DNA of 64,000 nt from Dugong dugon (lineage: Eukaryota > Chordata > Mammalia > Sirenia > Dugongidae). The notes below the pieces were generated by a model that was not told the origin of the DNA, made no database searches, and saw nothing but the letters and a program-made list of their open reading frames with translations. The stretch is taken from assembly GCA_030035585.1 (NCBI GenBank), contig CM057461.1, positions 167,535,624-167,599,623 of the forward strand. Direction: 5' to 3'. Below, piece after piece: positions 1 to 11,883 of this stretch (the first letter of the stretch is position 1; every line of letters begins with the position of its first letter). The translations under genes and the position numbers were made by a program.

Positions 1-165
1 TTACTCCAAGTGGTTGGGACCAATTGATGCATCTTAGATGGCTGCTTGCAAGCTTTTAAGACCCCAGATGCCACTCACCAAAGTAGGATGCAGAACATTT
101 TCTTAATAAGCTTTTTTAGTTGACTTTTTCCCTCTATATTCCCTTCAGAGGCGATTATAAAACCA
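1..165 (-). mobile_element. L1 LINE 3'-UTR fragment, cut by the window start
   Basis: Bases 1-120 closely match 59620-59750, which is the 3' UTR of the L1 at the right end of the window; both contain TTACTCCA, GGTTGGGAC and CACTCACCAAAGTA in the same order. The element reads on the minus strand and its 3' part lies to the left, outside the window. The right boundary near 165 is approximate. It is a non-coding piece of a dead LINE. Confidence 0.75.
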
Positions 166-169
166 TATC

Positions 170-1590
170 ACCCCTGTTAAGATCTAACCCTATCCCTGCC
201 CTCTTGTCTCTTAGCTGATGATCTTCCCAGCTACTTTGCAGAGGAAGCAAAGACCTTGAGGCTTGAGTAAACTTTCTCAAGTCCTCACCTTTATTGCCTC
301 CAAAATTTAATAATTTCTATCCCTGTGACTTGAAATTGCCTTTGCTACCCAAGGCTAATTCCACCTGCCCTTTCTATCTCATTCTCTTCCTCTATCTTGA
401 GACCTTTAATCAATTCATTTAAGCAACTTGTCTGAGAAAGGAAAAAGATTAGGGAATTGCATAGAAATATAACACAAGGAGGAAAAAGAGGAGCTACTTC
501 CTCCTCCCTTGTTTTAGTAAAGCAAAGCCTTCATGTTTATGGGCTGAAATGAGTCACTTAAATAGAAGAGGGTGAAGACGAGAGAGAAGGGGCACGTGAA
601 GTTAAATGAGAACCTACTGTTATCACTTCTCCTCCTCATCCTGCAATTCAGGTTTCTGCCCTTTACAATTCACTGAAACTCCACTGACAATTTAAGGAAT
701 TCACCAAGGAATACACTAAAGAGGAGGTGCTCCATAGTGATGAAAAGGAGATGCATACGCCTTTCAGGTCAGTAGGCCATAACAGGAGGCTGTGTCAGAG
801 CTGAGGGCCCCAAATAGCCAAGTGGGTAAGACTACCTGGTGTTAAGTACTGTTTTTTGTTTTTTATTTTGTTTTTGTCAGGTGTGTGTTTTATCCCATTT
901 GAATGGCCATGTTCAAGGATTCAATAAAGGTTCTAGAGTTAACATTTTTTAATGGGCTTCTAGTCTCTCAGAAATACTTTAAACTCAGTAGTCTAAAAAT
1001 GTTATTCAGAATTCCTGAGTCAGTTGTGTAGGAGCTACATCCTATTGATGCCTATGGTTTCTAAGCGGAGATATTTCAAATATTTTCATTGTCATGGTTT
1101 TCCTATAATTTTGCCATAGCAAATAAACAGATGCGTTATCTTTGGAATGTGATTATTTATTTATGGTTTGTACTCAACCTAGTTTCAGAAAGGTCTCAGA
1201 TGAGTGACTGTAGCACAGTTTTACTACTGTAGTGCACAGAGATCAAGGAGAAAGAAATTCAGAAGAGCATGACACCCTAGAAATTAAGGAAGACGAAGAG
1301 TTCGGGATGGGAGGACGTGATCAATGATGCAAGATGCAGGAAGAAGATAAGCTACGCTAGTTTGTGTGGAGCAGCCCATCTGGGCTGTATTTGGTGGAGT
1401 GGTGAAAACCACAGGAGCTTAAAGAATAAAAGGTGTTAAGACTGAGACAGTAAGTTTATACACTTCAGTAAAGAAGTTTGCCTATGAAATAGAAAGGTGA
1501 AATTGAGTGTCTGTTGGATAACCCTTTCATTATTGAATTATTTTCTATTTATAATTTTTTGGTGATGTAATGTTTTTTCACTAATGGAAC
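170..1590. other. No recognisable gene; unassigned single-copy or very old DNA
   Basis: No open frame over about 60 codons and no repeat family I can name with confidence. Bases 180-430 are pyrimidine-rich and may be an old decayed repeat, but I could not assign it. A T-rich run lies at 848-877. Confidence 0.5.
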
Positions 1591-1596
1591 ACATTC

Positions 1597-2468
1597 TTAA
1601 TCATTGAGTGCTGGTAATTTGTTTGTTATGTAAGATAGATTTTTCTAAATATTATGTGGTACATATATGTACCAGTGTTGTCTGGAGGTAGGAGAGGTGG
1701 AATGAGACAGGAAAAAAATCGTGAAACTTTTGAAAATGAGGTAACACATAAAGGCACCCTGTACTGGCTGCACATAATTGTTGCTCAAGTCTGCTTCTTC
1801 TTAGTGCTGCATTTTCTGCATCGCCTTCTGGTTCCTTGACAGGAAAATGCTTTCCAACCTGTCGGAGCCATACGTCTTTTGGCACCCTGCTGACTCCTGG
1901 CTTGTTCCTAACAAGAAGACTGAGTCATTCTCTTGTTATTCACTTGAATATTACCTAATTCCAAAAACCACACCTTTTCAATAACACACAGGAAATGGTA
2001 AATATACTAAAACAAGGCCTATCTTGCTGTTCAAAAGCCCAAGAGGTGAAAAATGTAAGTGGCACTTATATGTACCATTAACGGTACAGTGCCTCAGGGG
2101 TGCATGCTTACACTATATTGCTCCTGAAAATAACTTATTCACTTGAATATTTCCTAACCCAGAAAACTGCACCTTCTCAACAACACACAGGAAACAGTAA
2201 ATATTCTTACAAGCCTTATCCCACTGTACAGAAGCCCAAAGAGACGAAAATTTTATGCAGTCACTCCTCCAGAATGCAGTACCTCATGCAGTAACCTCTT
2301 GAACCAGAAATATGGTGCCAACAAGCTTCCTTCTGTTTTACATAGTTACTAAAGTCCCCACCCTGATGCCTACACGTACTCTTAAGTGGTAAAAAAGCCT
2401 CCCCAGAAACCCCAGAAGTGGAAAATGTAAGTGGTACTTATGTGTACCAGTGGGTGTAAAAGAGTTAA
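1597..2468 (-). mobile_element. piggyBac-type DNA transposon relic, internally deleted
   Basis: The stretch is bounded by TTAA at 1597-1600 and TTAA at 2465-2468, the target duplication of piggyBac elements. The inward sequence at the left end (TTAATCATTGAGTGCTGG) resembles the TTAACCCTTTGAGTNCTGG type of end; the right end read inward starts TTAACTCTTTTACACCCA. Inside are imperfect direct repeats of about 115 bp (1938-2050 and 2139-2252) and palindromic GGTACATATATGTACC (1657-1672). A transposase remnant lies next to the left end on the minus strand. At about 0.87 kb it is far shorter than an autonomous element and cannot encode a transposase. Family assignment is from memory. Confidence 0.55.
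1652..1885 (-). pseudogene. Remnant of piggyBac transposase C-terminal Cys-rich domain
   Basis: The 77-residue minus-strand frame reads VGKHFPVKEPEGDAENAALRR (split here as VGKHFP, then EGDAENAALRR) and ends with CLYVLPHFQKFHDFF. This follows the order of the piggyBac C-terminal zinc-binding tail: an HFP block, an RRC-x-x-C block, and a final LC-x-x-PCF-x-x-YH block. Most cysteines are lost (RRS for RRC, LPH for LPC), so the zinc site is dead. The catalytic DDE core is absent. The stop lies about 50 bp from the left TTAA, where a piggyBac stop codon is expected. It could be a chance resemblance, but the match in order and spacing makes this the best reading. Confidence 0.5.
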
Positions 2469-2514
2469 AGTTTGGTTCTACTTATTATAAATTTATACTC
2501 TAAGATTTGCAAAA

Positions 2515-2697
2515 TATATTCACTTTCATTTTCCTCTTATCCTTATGAAGATCCTACTGGGTGGGACATTAAAACTGTTACTGTGATTCCCATTTTACAA
2601 ATGAGAAAATCAAGATTTCAATGTATAAGTGAGTTGTATAAACTACATAAGTAATCCAAGTCCTATGATCTTCTTGCTTTATCAGTCTGATTCCTTT
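2515..2697 (-). mobile_element. MIR SINE relic
   Basis: The block reads as reverse-complemented MIR: CCCATTTTACAAATGAGAAAA in the core, then a run matching the 'aagtaacttgcccaag' stretch, ending at CAGTCTGATTCC, the reverse complement of the MIR start. It is diverged and about full length. Confidence 0.6.
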
Positions 2698-2699
2698 CT

Positions 2700-3380
2700 A
2701 CGTCAAGGCTATTTGATAACAATTCAAGGGGGAAAAAGAGGAGCTTGTGAAGTTAATGAGACGGAAGGTGTTGAGAAGAGGATGGCTGATTGTGAGGACA
2801 AAATCGTTTAGTACATGGATGGGGACAGGTTCTAGAACATGGTGTTTGGGGATGGACAGTATCCTTGAAGTGGAGGAAAGATACTCTTTTATTTCAGGAC
2901 ACGCTGACAGGTTGCATACAGGATCTGGGATCTGGAATGTGTTTAAGCAGATATGGAGTAGAGCCTCATTCTGGTCTCTAGGTAAAGCCTTTGGTGAACA
3001 TTCTTTGATGATAATGCAAAATAGTACATTTGGTTAGAAGTTTCAAAAATTTTAGTTGGATCTTATAATTCATGCATCTGTACATTCAGGACTACTCTTC
3101 TCCAATCTTTATGGATCATTCAGATATGAAAACCAAGCACTTGGCTTCTTCTGACCCTGATGTCTCTTTCAGAAGGAACTTGTGCAGGATAAAGAACTTA
3201 GAGTTCTGTGAACTCTCACCTTGTTCCTTGGTTTCTTGCCTACCTCTTCAGAGAAAGTAACAACCAATTGTGCTTCTGTAGGTGTTAACTTGGCTCATTC
3301 CCCAGGCTCTCATTTCTACATGCTAAAACTCCCAGTCTAATAAACCTACAAATCATAGTCCATATCACAAATGCTTAAGG
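2700..3380. other. No recognisable gene
   Basis: Open frames of 62-96 codons occur here (2747-3037, 3072-3260), but they show no family motif, no codon bias and no flanking splice or start context. I read them as chance. Confidence 0.5.
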
Positions 3381-3381
3381 C

Positions 3382-3386
<5 letters not shown>

Positions 3387-3427
<41 letters not shown>

Positions 3428-3434
3428 TTTAAGG

Positions 3435-3519
<85 letters not shown>

Positions 3520-3520
3520 A
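3387..3520. repeat. Compound (TG)n / (TA)n microsatellite with poly-T
   Basis: Two long TG runs (about 3389-3424 and 3446-3486) are separated by a short ATTTTAAGGTATATATATA spacer and followed by TA repeats and a T run (3504-3519). The apparent frames of repeated Cys-Val or Thr-His here are repeat artefacts. Confidence 0.97.
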
Positions 3521-5360
3521 CGGTACACTCTTGAAATTTGATACCTTGCAGGCATTTCTTGTGTGTCAAAATGTTATTAGTGTATCAATAACATATTTAT
3601 AAGTTCCCAGAGGATGCAAGGTGCATCATTCTGTCATGTAGCAGAGCACCATTTAGGCATTGGATAAATGCTTTGGTCTTGTTTTTAGTAGTCATTAGAA
3701 TACAAGTTATATTATTTGTTATTTTTTTTTGTAATTGAACAGGGGCCCATATTCTTTATTGTATACTTGCTTTGTACAATTAACCCCTTTGGTTATCCAT
3801 TACTTTTTTATAATTTTTGTGTGTGTATGTGTGTGCTATTTTTCACTCTGAAAGAGAGAATACTTTGAGAAACAATACTAGTGTTTGTATTATTCTGACT
3901 CCTGTGATCATTGATTCCTCCTTTTTTTAATTTCCTCCTCTAGTTACAGACTGTTTGGTGTCTTTATATGTATAAATGGTGGCTATGATAATTTCCTTGG
4001 ATTTTAAATGGTTAATTTTTTTAGCCTAGTTATACTACTTTCTAAGCAGATTTCTGTACCATTGCATTTTGTCATATACAGCAAAATAAGTACATAGTTT
4101 TGCAAGACTAAAATTGATGTTAGAACTAAAGATGTAGGCGTACTTAGCTTTCTTTCCTAAACTTATGACATCCTCCTAAAACCAATCTTGCAGACAGATA
4201 GATGCAGGGGAAAAAATAGTAGGAAGGCTGTTGTCTTTCAGAAGAAAAAATTGCATAGTGATATTCTATGGTCCTCATCGGAGAATAGAGGATGTAATCT
4301 CTGTATTAAACACAGATGGAATTTTTCAGTCTCAGGTGTCATTGAAGAATCTCTACATTAGTTTGGATTGCACACCTTTGGGGTAAGTATAAATGACAGT
4401 GATAAAACTACCTCTTTGCTGAGCTAGAGTGCACAGCATCCCTTTGTCTGTGCCATCTGGTGCTACAGAGGATGCCTTTTTTTTCTCTGCTGTGATTTTT
4501 CTTTCTCTGGGATTTCTAGACTTCTTTAACATAAAATGTTTCTGACCAAAACCAGTCTTTACCTAGATTTCAGTGACAATAGCTTGAAAAGGGAAATCTA
4601 AGAGATTGAAAGTGTAGGAGGAGGCAGAGAAGTTAGTTGACACACTATTAGATACTTTTAGAGGGTGGTGGTTGATTGTAAATATGGTGCTTTGCAAGGC
4701 CTGCCCATATCTCAATCCCTAGTGAATGGAAATCTGTTCCTAGTTTTGTTTTGGCCATTTTTACTTTTGCTTGTAGCATGATAATGATAAACAACTGATG
4801 CTCTGGTTCTTACCCACTGAAGCAAAGAATAACTCTTACTCTGCCTGCAGCTCTTAGTTTATTGTGGATTCCCAAAACTGATTCACAATGCGTTATCACC
4901 ACTTACCCTACTTATTTTAAGGCCAATCAAAAGATTTATTGGTTGTTGAGTCTTGTAGTAACCTGTGTTCTTTTATTGTCTACCATTGTCTGTGATTAAA
5001 ATGAAAACAAAGTTGGATTATATTTTACTCATGAAAGAACATTCCTTCTATGAAGTATGAGTTAGTGGTAGAAGGTTTATGAATTATTAAGTTTTAGTTT
5101 TTCCCCCAAATTGGGCTTAGATGATATAAAAGTAGTCTGGGCCCATTTAGAAGATTATCTGTTGTCACAAAATACCCATCCAAGAGATGGATTTTCTCTA
5201 GATTAATTCAGCAGAGAACTGTATTGGGCAGAACTCTGTGGAGAGCTCATTAATAGAATCAGTCACCTTTGAATTGTCTGAGGCCAGGATATAATCATGA
5301 GAAACATGAGTGAGAAATTTAAACAAAATTTGGAACTCTTTGAGTTAAACTTGAGTCACG
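3521..5360. other. No recognisable gene; AT-rich single-copy stretch
   Basis: No confident repeat and no coding region. A strong donor-like GGGGTAAGTATA at 4381-4392 follows two AG acceptor-like sites (4240 and 4330); see the findings for why this is only a weak exon candidate. Confidence 0.5.
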
Positions 5361-5362
5361 TC

Positions 5363-5517
5363 AAAGCCCTGACAGCTCAGTGGTTAAGAGTTCAGCTGCC
5401 AACCAAAAGGTCGGCAGTTCAAATCCACCAGCTGCTCCTTGGAAATCCTATGGGACAATTCTACTTTGAGTCAGAATTGACTCGACAGCAGAAGGTTTGG
5501 TTTTTGATTTGGTTTTA
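5363..5517 (+). mobile_element. AfroSINE, short form
   Basis: It begins with the tRNA-like head AGCCCTGACAGCTCAGTGG (normal form AGCCCTGGTGGCGCAGTGG). An A-box-like GTGGTTAAGAGTTC and a B-box-like AGTTCAAATCC (GGTTCGAATCC type) follow. The body CTCCTTGGAAATCCTATGGG leads to the tail GAATTGACTCGACAGCA, which matches the RTE 3' end. It ends in the usual GGTTTGGTTTTT tract. Several base changes show it is not young. Confidence 0.9.
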
Positions 5518-5520
5518 ATG

Positions 5521-5879
5521 TCAAATGATTAAATTTAGAATTAAGTTAGATACCCAATTTATGGTCTAGCTGAAAGTTAGATTGGTTTTTGAACTCTTAG
5601 ATGGTATGGTATGGTTAGAGCCTACTCTGATCAGATTGGATTGCAATTAGGCTTTACTGATTTCTTAGCTCTGACCATTTTAGGTGAATTACCTGAACTC
5701 TCTGAGGTCTTTCTCAGTTCAACAATAATTAGTTACCTTTCCCTTTTCATAAAGGAAGAATAAGTTAAAGCAGCAAGTGCTCCTTTTCAGTCTTTACTTG
5801 CAGTGAGATTGTTTGTTTTCTATACGCTTACGAATTTGCCCATAACTATCTTCTTTCCACATAGAAAATATGGTGTTTT

Positions 5880-5917
<38 letters not shown>

Positions 5918-6202
5918 TTATCAGATAAAAAAGTGAAGTTTTTATGTTTAGCAGTATATAACTTGGTGAAAAACCAGAAAAACTACCTTTTCTTATTGGA
6001 TACAAATCACTCCATTGCTACCCACAAACAGTTGTGCAAAGGAGAAGGGTGAGGTTTCAGGAACCTGGGGGTGAATCATAGACACAGAACCACCTGTAAG
6101 ACCTATTTGGCGGAGAGCAAGCAGATAATGTCTAACTATGAGCCTCAACTCAAATTTCCATCCTGCTCCTAGCAGAGCAGTTGTCCTTATGGTGCCTTTC
6201 TG

Positions 6203-6246
<44 letters not shown>

Positions 6247-6455
6247 ATAAATGTTGGTTAAAGGAATTCACACAGAGAAGGTACAAGGTGAACCCAGGGA
6301 ATCTTGTTCCAGAACCTACAAAGCACTTAGGCTAATGGAATCAAGTCAGAAGGAAACAGGAGTAGCTGGATGGAGCTTGTACTGTTGAAATCTTCCATTT
6401 TTGAGCATCTAAAGAGGATGAAGACTGTAATTGATTATGATATATTAAATAAAAA
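5521..6455. other. No recognisable gene; two microsatellites
   Basis: Contains (TG)n at 5882-5916 and a (TC)n(AC)n block at 6203-6240. The rest shows no gene or nameable repeat. Confidence 0.55.
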
Positions 6456-6459
6456 TGAA

Positions 6460-8275
6460 TGAGTAAATACTGATGAAAATAGTGGTATATAACAATACCA
6501 CTTATAATATCATAAAACATGAAACACTTAGGAATACTTTTAATAAAATATGTACAAGATCCGTACATTCAAAGCTATAAAACGTTGCTCAGAGAAATTA
6601 AAATAGAATGACCTATATTAATGGAGAGAAATACAGTTTTTATGCATCAGCAAGTTGTATTGTTAACATGCTGTTCTTCCTCAAATTAGTTGTATGTAAA
6701 TTCAGTGCAATCCCAACAAAACCCAGCAGGCTATTTTTTTTTTTTTAGATAAAAATTGATAAGGTGTTTTTGAAATTTATATGGGAATATAAAGAACTTA
6801 GAACAGCCAAAATAATTTTGAAAAACAAAACAAAAACAAAAAACCAAAGAGAATTTATAGCATTTGACTTAAAGGCTTCCTATTAAGCTATATGAAGTAA
6901 ATACAGTGTGATATTGACATTAGGGTAGAAAATAGATCAACAGATACAAATCGAGTCCAGAATAGACCACATTTATATATATGGTCAATTGATTTTTTTG
7001 ACAAAGACGCCCAGGTAATTAAATGGGGAAAGAATAGTCTGTTCCACCAATCAACGGTGCTAGTACACTTGGATATTTACATTCAAAAAAGGAGAAAAGT
7101 ATCCTCATCCTTACCTTATGCCATATTCAAAAATTTACTGGAAATGGATCATAGGCCCATAAAATATCTAGAAGAAAGCATTGGAGAAAATTTTTGCAAT
7201 ATTAGCCTAGTCCAAAAAATTTTATATATGCCATATATGAATCATAAAAGAAAAAAAAGACAAATTGGACTTTAGGAAAATTAAAAACTTTTGCTCTTCA
7301 AAAGATACTATTTAGAAAAATGAAAAGACAAACCACAGACTGGGAGAAAACATCTGCATAACATATTTGATAAAGCGCTAGTACCTAGCATTTATATAAC
7401 TTTTACAACTTAATATAAAAAGTCATTCTGATTAAAAAATGAGCAAAAGATTAGAACATATATGTCAGCTAAGAAGGTATACAGATGGCCAATAAGAACA
7501 CGAAAAGGTATACAATATCCCAAGTCATCATGGAAATACAAATTAAAGCCACAATAATACCACTGTATCTACTGGTATAGCTAAAATTAAAAGGAGTGAA
7601 AATACTAAGTGTTGGCAATGATGCAGAGCAACTGGAAGGAACTCTCAAACATTGCTAGTGGCAATTTAGAATTGTTATAATATTTTTGGAAAATTTTGAC
7701 ATTTTCTTAAAAAGGTTAAACCTATGCTTACTCAGCAATTTCATTCTTAAGTATCTATCAAGAGAAAATATATGTTCCCACAAATCATTGCATATGAAGC
7801 TTCATAGCAGCTTTATTCATAATAGTCCCAAACTGGAAACAACCCAAATTTCCATTGCCTAGTGGATACAAGAACAAATTGTGCTATATCTATATGATAA
7901 AGTATAACTGAATACAATTCAAATAGAACAACTGGTTTTACATGAAACAACATTGATGAGTCTCAAAAGCATTTTGCTATGTGAGAGAAGCAAGATATTA
8001 AGGACAACATAATGTAATATAATTCTATTAAAATGAAATTCTAAAAAGGCAAAACTATAATAATGCAAGTTAAATCAGTGGTTTCTAGGGATGGAGGACA
8101 AGAATTGACTGCAAAGGGGCAGGAGGGAAGTTTTTGGGTGGTGAAAATGTTCTCAGTATTGTGATGATGGTTGCACAACTGTATACATTTGTCAAAACTC
8201 ACACTTTACAGTTTAAATGGGTGAATTTTACTATATGTAAATTATTCCTGAATAGAGCTGTTTAAAAATAAGATC
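6460..8275 (+). mobile_element. Old L1M LINE: ORF2 3' part and 3' UTR
   Basis: Bases 6580-6730 show the ORF2 nucleotide pattern leading to TTCAGTGCAATCCCAACAAAA (split across the 'naiPIKIP' region). Later come GGGAGAAAACATCTGCA and the 3'-UTR block GTTGCACAACTGTATACATTTG with GGTGAATTTTACTATATGTAAA. No open frame exceeds 72 codons (7057-7275), so ORF2 has many stops and frameshifts. The length of about 1.8 kb is a 5'-truncated copy. Subfamily looks L1MA/L1MB-like, from memory. Confidence 0.8.
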
Positions 8276-8536
8276 ATAGTAATATTTGGGGGAAAAAGGG
8301 GATTCAAAAACAAAAACACCCCCCACCCAACAAAAAGAAAGAAAGAAAGAAAAAGGAAAGCCTTCAACAGACTGCCATCTAGTAAATTTAGGAAGAATTC
8401 CAAAATTTAGAAAATTACCATTTTGAAAACCCTAGAGTAACAATTGATTCAATCAATAACCATCAATAACTGCTAAAGCCATTTGGTAAAAACTTGTTGG
8501 GAAACAAAATATTTACAAAGTGTTGCCCTACAAATT

Positions 8537-8750
8537 GTTGTTGTTAGTTGCTGTTAAGTTGATTCCAATTCATGGTGACCCCGTGTATGCAGAGTAGAAC
8601 TGTGCTCCATAGAGTTTTCAAGACTGTGAACTTTTGGAAGCAGATCACCAGGCCTTACTTCCGATACGCCTCTGTGTGGGTTTGAACTGCCAACCTTTTG
8701 GTTAGTAGTGCAGTGCTTAACTGTTTTTGCCTCCCAGAGCCTCCTGCCCA
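8537..8750 (-). mobile_element. AfroSINE, long form, diverged
   Basis: Read on the minus strand it has the B box within GGGTTTGAACTGCCAACC (8680s on the plus strand). The middle segment includes AGCAGATCACCAGGCC, and the RTE-like tail TTGATTCCAATTCATGGTGACC lies at the left. The left end starts with a GTTGTTGTT tract, the complement of an (AAC)n tail. The middle segment makes it longer than the short-form copies. Confidence 0.8.
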
Positions 8751-8829
8751 ACAAATTATTGACTCCTTGTATTGGGTAAAATGTACTTTCCCATGGAACC
8801 CATCCTTGTCATTAGCATTGGCAACACCA

Positions 8830-9490
8830 GCAGTGGACAACCTGACACCACATGCTTCCTGATGTGCACTGCTAGTAAGTATTCTTGCCCAAATTGCTTA
8901 ACCTGAATCTAAGCCATTCTTTCAGACTTTATTTTCAGTTTATGGGAAATACAGGGGATAGAGGAATGAATTTAATGACACCATAAAGAAATAATTGGCT
9001 AAATCCTGAATGTGGGACATTCTGCAAGATGACTGGACAGAACTCTTCAAAAAAGTTGTCAAAAACAAAAACAAAGCTGGGGGAATGATTCTAGATTTAA
9101 AAAGTCTGAAGAAACATAACTAAATGCAAAATACGAAACTTGATTTGATTCCGGTCCAAAAAAATGTTATAAAAGACATGTTGAGGGCAAGTGGGAAAAT
9201 TTGAAAATATGGATGGACTATTAGTGGAATTTTATCAGTTTTTTTTTGGTGTGATAATGGTATTGTGTTTATGAGGAAAATGTTCTTACTTTTAGAGAGG
9301 CATGGTATGGTATCATGTTGGCTGCAGCCTTTTTTGGTTCAGAAATAAAGGAATAATACACACCCAACCATAGACAAAGCAACTCTGTCAGACTGTGTTA
9401 AATCTAGGTGAAGGATGTGTGCGCATTCATTTTACTCTTCTTTTCAATATGCTTAAAATTTTTATAATTAAAAAGTTGAAAAATAAAATC
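8830..9490 (+). mobile_element. Old mammalian interspersed repeat, probably an L1M 3' end
   Basis: It carries familiar strings of a common mammalian repeat: AATCCTGAATGTGGGACATTC, then a GAGGAATGATTCTAGATT-like block, TGATAATGGTATTGTG and a terminal AAAATTTTTATAATTAAAAAGTT. I recognise the repeat but am not certain of its family; an L1M 3' UTR is my best guess. No coding frame. Confidence 0.5.
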
Positions 9491-9639
9491 TGTAATCTTC
9501 TTTTGGGAAAAGTAGTTCTGAAATGTAGTGTAACCCAAGAAACTCCAACTTTTAGTTTTTATGAGATGTGGGCATTTATGAAGGTACATCCATCTTTTAC
9601 CCTCTTTTCCAAATAGCAGATTCACAATTTTACTAAAGA

Positions 9640-9779
9640 ATCATCGATCCTGACTCATAGTGACCCTATAGGACAGAGTGGAACTGCCCCATAGAGTTTC
9701 CAAGGAGCAGCTGGTAGATTCGAACTGCCATCCTTTCGGTTAGCAGCCGAGCTCTTAACCATTGCGCTACCAGGGCTCC
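9640..9779 (-). mobile_element. AfroSINE, short form
   Basis: On the plus strand: CTGACTCATAGTGACCCTAT, then GTTTCCAAGGAGCAGCTGGT, the B box in GATTCGAACTGCC, and the head complement GCTCTTAACCATTGCGCTA ending CCAGGGCTCC. Its box regions are well kept. Confidence 0.92.
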
Positions 9780-9974
9780 ATCTTTCTGTATAGAAGAGGA
9801 ATGTCTATGACTACTACAGTTTAATTTTTTCTTTCAAAAACTAAACAACTTATTTTTAAGTTGATTAATTTTTGAAAAAAAGAAAATGCGGATAGTTAAA
9901 GACTTTTCTAAAATTTTAAAACTGATTTTCATTGTAGAACTGATGAGATTAGAATCCAGGGCTAGGGTATTCTA

Positions 9975-10500
9975 GGGTATTAGTTAGATCTTGTTGCATG
10001 ACAAATTACCACAAACTGACCTACTAAAAACATTATCAGTTTATTAGCTCACATCTCTATAGGTCCGAAGTCCAGGAGGACTGAGCTAGTTTCTCTGGTT
10101 AGAATCTCATAAGGTGAAATCATGGTGTCAGCCAGACTGGTGGCTCTGGGAAACTCTGTTGGCAGAATTCAGGTTCTTGAGGTTGTAGGTCTGAGTTCCC
10201 TGTAACTTTGCTGGCAGTCTGTCAGGGGACTCTACTCCCCACATTCTTTCTCACGTGTTCCCCTCCAGCTGGAAACCAGCAGCATTGACTTTATTTTTCA
10301 TGCTTCTAATCTCTCAGACATTCTCTTCTGCCATCAGCTGAGACAATACTCTGTTTTTAAAGGGCTGGTATAATTATATTCAGCCCACCCAGATAAACGT
10401 TCTATTCTTAAGGTCAATCGTGCCATACAATATAATTAGGGCCACGATACCACATCATATCACAAATTTCACCCACGCTAAAAGGGGGAGGAGATTATAC
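9975..10500 (-). mobile_element. MLT1-like LTR fossil (ERVL-MaLR type)
   Basis: The left end, GTTGCATGACAAATTACCACA followed by a TTATTAGCTCACA block, resembles the reverse complement of a MaLR LTR 3' end; CAGCCCACCCAGATAAACG and TAAGGTCAATCG fit the MLT1 middle. The right part fits less well, so the boundary and family are approximate. Ancient, broken, no internal coding region seen. Confidence 0.5.
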
Positions 10501-10904
10501 AAGGGTGGCTGACGGTCATTCGAGATTTTCTTAGAATTTTGCCTGAAAATTTCTACTTTGATTTCTGGGAGACAAAATATTTTTTGTAATGATGAATAGA
10601 TCATCTCTATTTTATCTGTTTTTTTTAAATAATGAGAGAGAAACAGATATTTTGATTAGAAAAAAGGTTTCGTATTAATACTATTTAAGAAACCAGCTAT
10701 TTACTTTTTTAAGACAATGCCTCTGCTATATTTTATAATACTTAAAGAAATATATTTTAAAGGAAATATACAATGCTCCTTCTGTATTTCTTTGTATTAC
10801 AAACTTATTCCCTGAATTTTAATTCTCTTTACATGTTTACCACATTTCTTTTCAAATTGCTGTACATAAAATCAAATCCAGCTAAAATTTTGTTGCTAGG
10901 TTGC

Positions 10905-11310
10905 CCCAGTTATCTATTGCTGCTGACAAACCAGTAGTAGCATAGAATAAACATAGTAGCATAAAATAAAAAGCATTTTATTATGCTTCTGGATTCATTA
11001 GTTCAGGAATTCAGGCAGGGGACAGCAGGGATGCCTTGTGTCTGCTTCATGATGTCTGGGGCCTCAGCTGGGAAACTTTAGCAGCCCGGGGTGACTCAGA
11101 AGGCTGGGATCTGAAATCATCTGGAGGTTTCGTCACTCTCTTGTGTATACCTAGGTTGGGATGACTCAAAGGCTAGGCCTTACGGGGACTGTCAACCAGA
11201 GTACCTACATGCTGCCTCTCCATGTGTCTTGGGCTTCCACATAGCATGGTGTCCTCAGGGTTGTCAGATTTCATACATGACAACTCAAGGCTCCCAGAGC
11301 AACTAAAATG
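10905..11310 (-). mobile_element. LTR-like fossil, ERVL class suspected
   Basis: The order TATCTATTGCTGCTGACAAAC, then AGTTCAGGAATTCAGGCAG, TCTGGGGCCTCAGCTGGGAA and ATCATCTGGAGGTTTCGTCA follows a common ancient mammalian LTR-type repeat in reverse orientation. I cannot name the subfamily. Old and broken. Confidence 0.4.
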
Positions 11311-11392
11311 TTAATCTAAAAACCATGTCATGTTTTAAATGAGACACATCCCAAAATTTTTTTCCATTGTTGATTATTGACATTTTATATAA

Positions 11393-11716
11393 CTAAAGTT
11401 GTCTTGGAAGAAGTACAACCAGAATGCGCCTTAGAAGCAAGGATGATGAGACTACGTCTTACATACTTTGGACATGTTGTCAGGAGAGATCAGTCCCTGG
11501 AGAAGGACATCACGTTTAGAAAAGTACAGGGTCAGTGAAAAAGAGGAAGACCTTCAACAAGGTAGAATGACACAGTGGCAGTGGCTCCAACAATGGGCTC
11601 AAGCATAACAACGATTGTGAGGATGGCACAGGACCAGGCAGTGTTTCGTTCTGTTGTTCATACGGTGCCTATGAGTTGGAACCGACTCGACAGCACCTAA
11701 CAACAACGACATCTTA
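11393..11716 (+). mobile_element. RTE (Bov-B-like) LINE 3' end
   Basis: Conceptual translation of the plus strand gives LEEVQPECALEARM, LTYFGHVVRRDQSLEKD and MAQDQAVFRS in order, the conserved C-terminus of the RTE ORF2. It ends with the 3' tail CCGACTCGACAGCACCTAAC followed by AACAACGAC. It is severely 5'-truncated and has at least one stop. Confidence 0.9.
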
Positions 11717-11816
11717 AAGTGTGTTCAGATATAAGCTTTGGATATGTCTCCAGAGAAAAGCAACCATGACTTTTTAATCATAAAATTGAGAGTCTTGGAT
11801 GGATGAAAAAAAAAAC

Positions 11817-11832
11817 AGTATATATATGTATA

Positions 11833-11879
<47 letters not shown>
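11817..11879. repeat. (TA)n microsatellite with TG interruptions
   Basis: A mixed TATATG/TGTG start leads into about 20 uninterrupted TA units. Confidence 0.97.

Positions 11880-11883
<4 letters not shown>

Noticed and set aside
3346-3602. Frames coding Thr-His or Cys-Val repeats
   Set aside because: They are translations of the TG/TA microsatellite.
5820-6052. Overlapping 60-codon frames on both strands
   Set aside because: They run through a (TG)n tract and have no motif.
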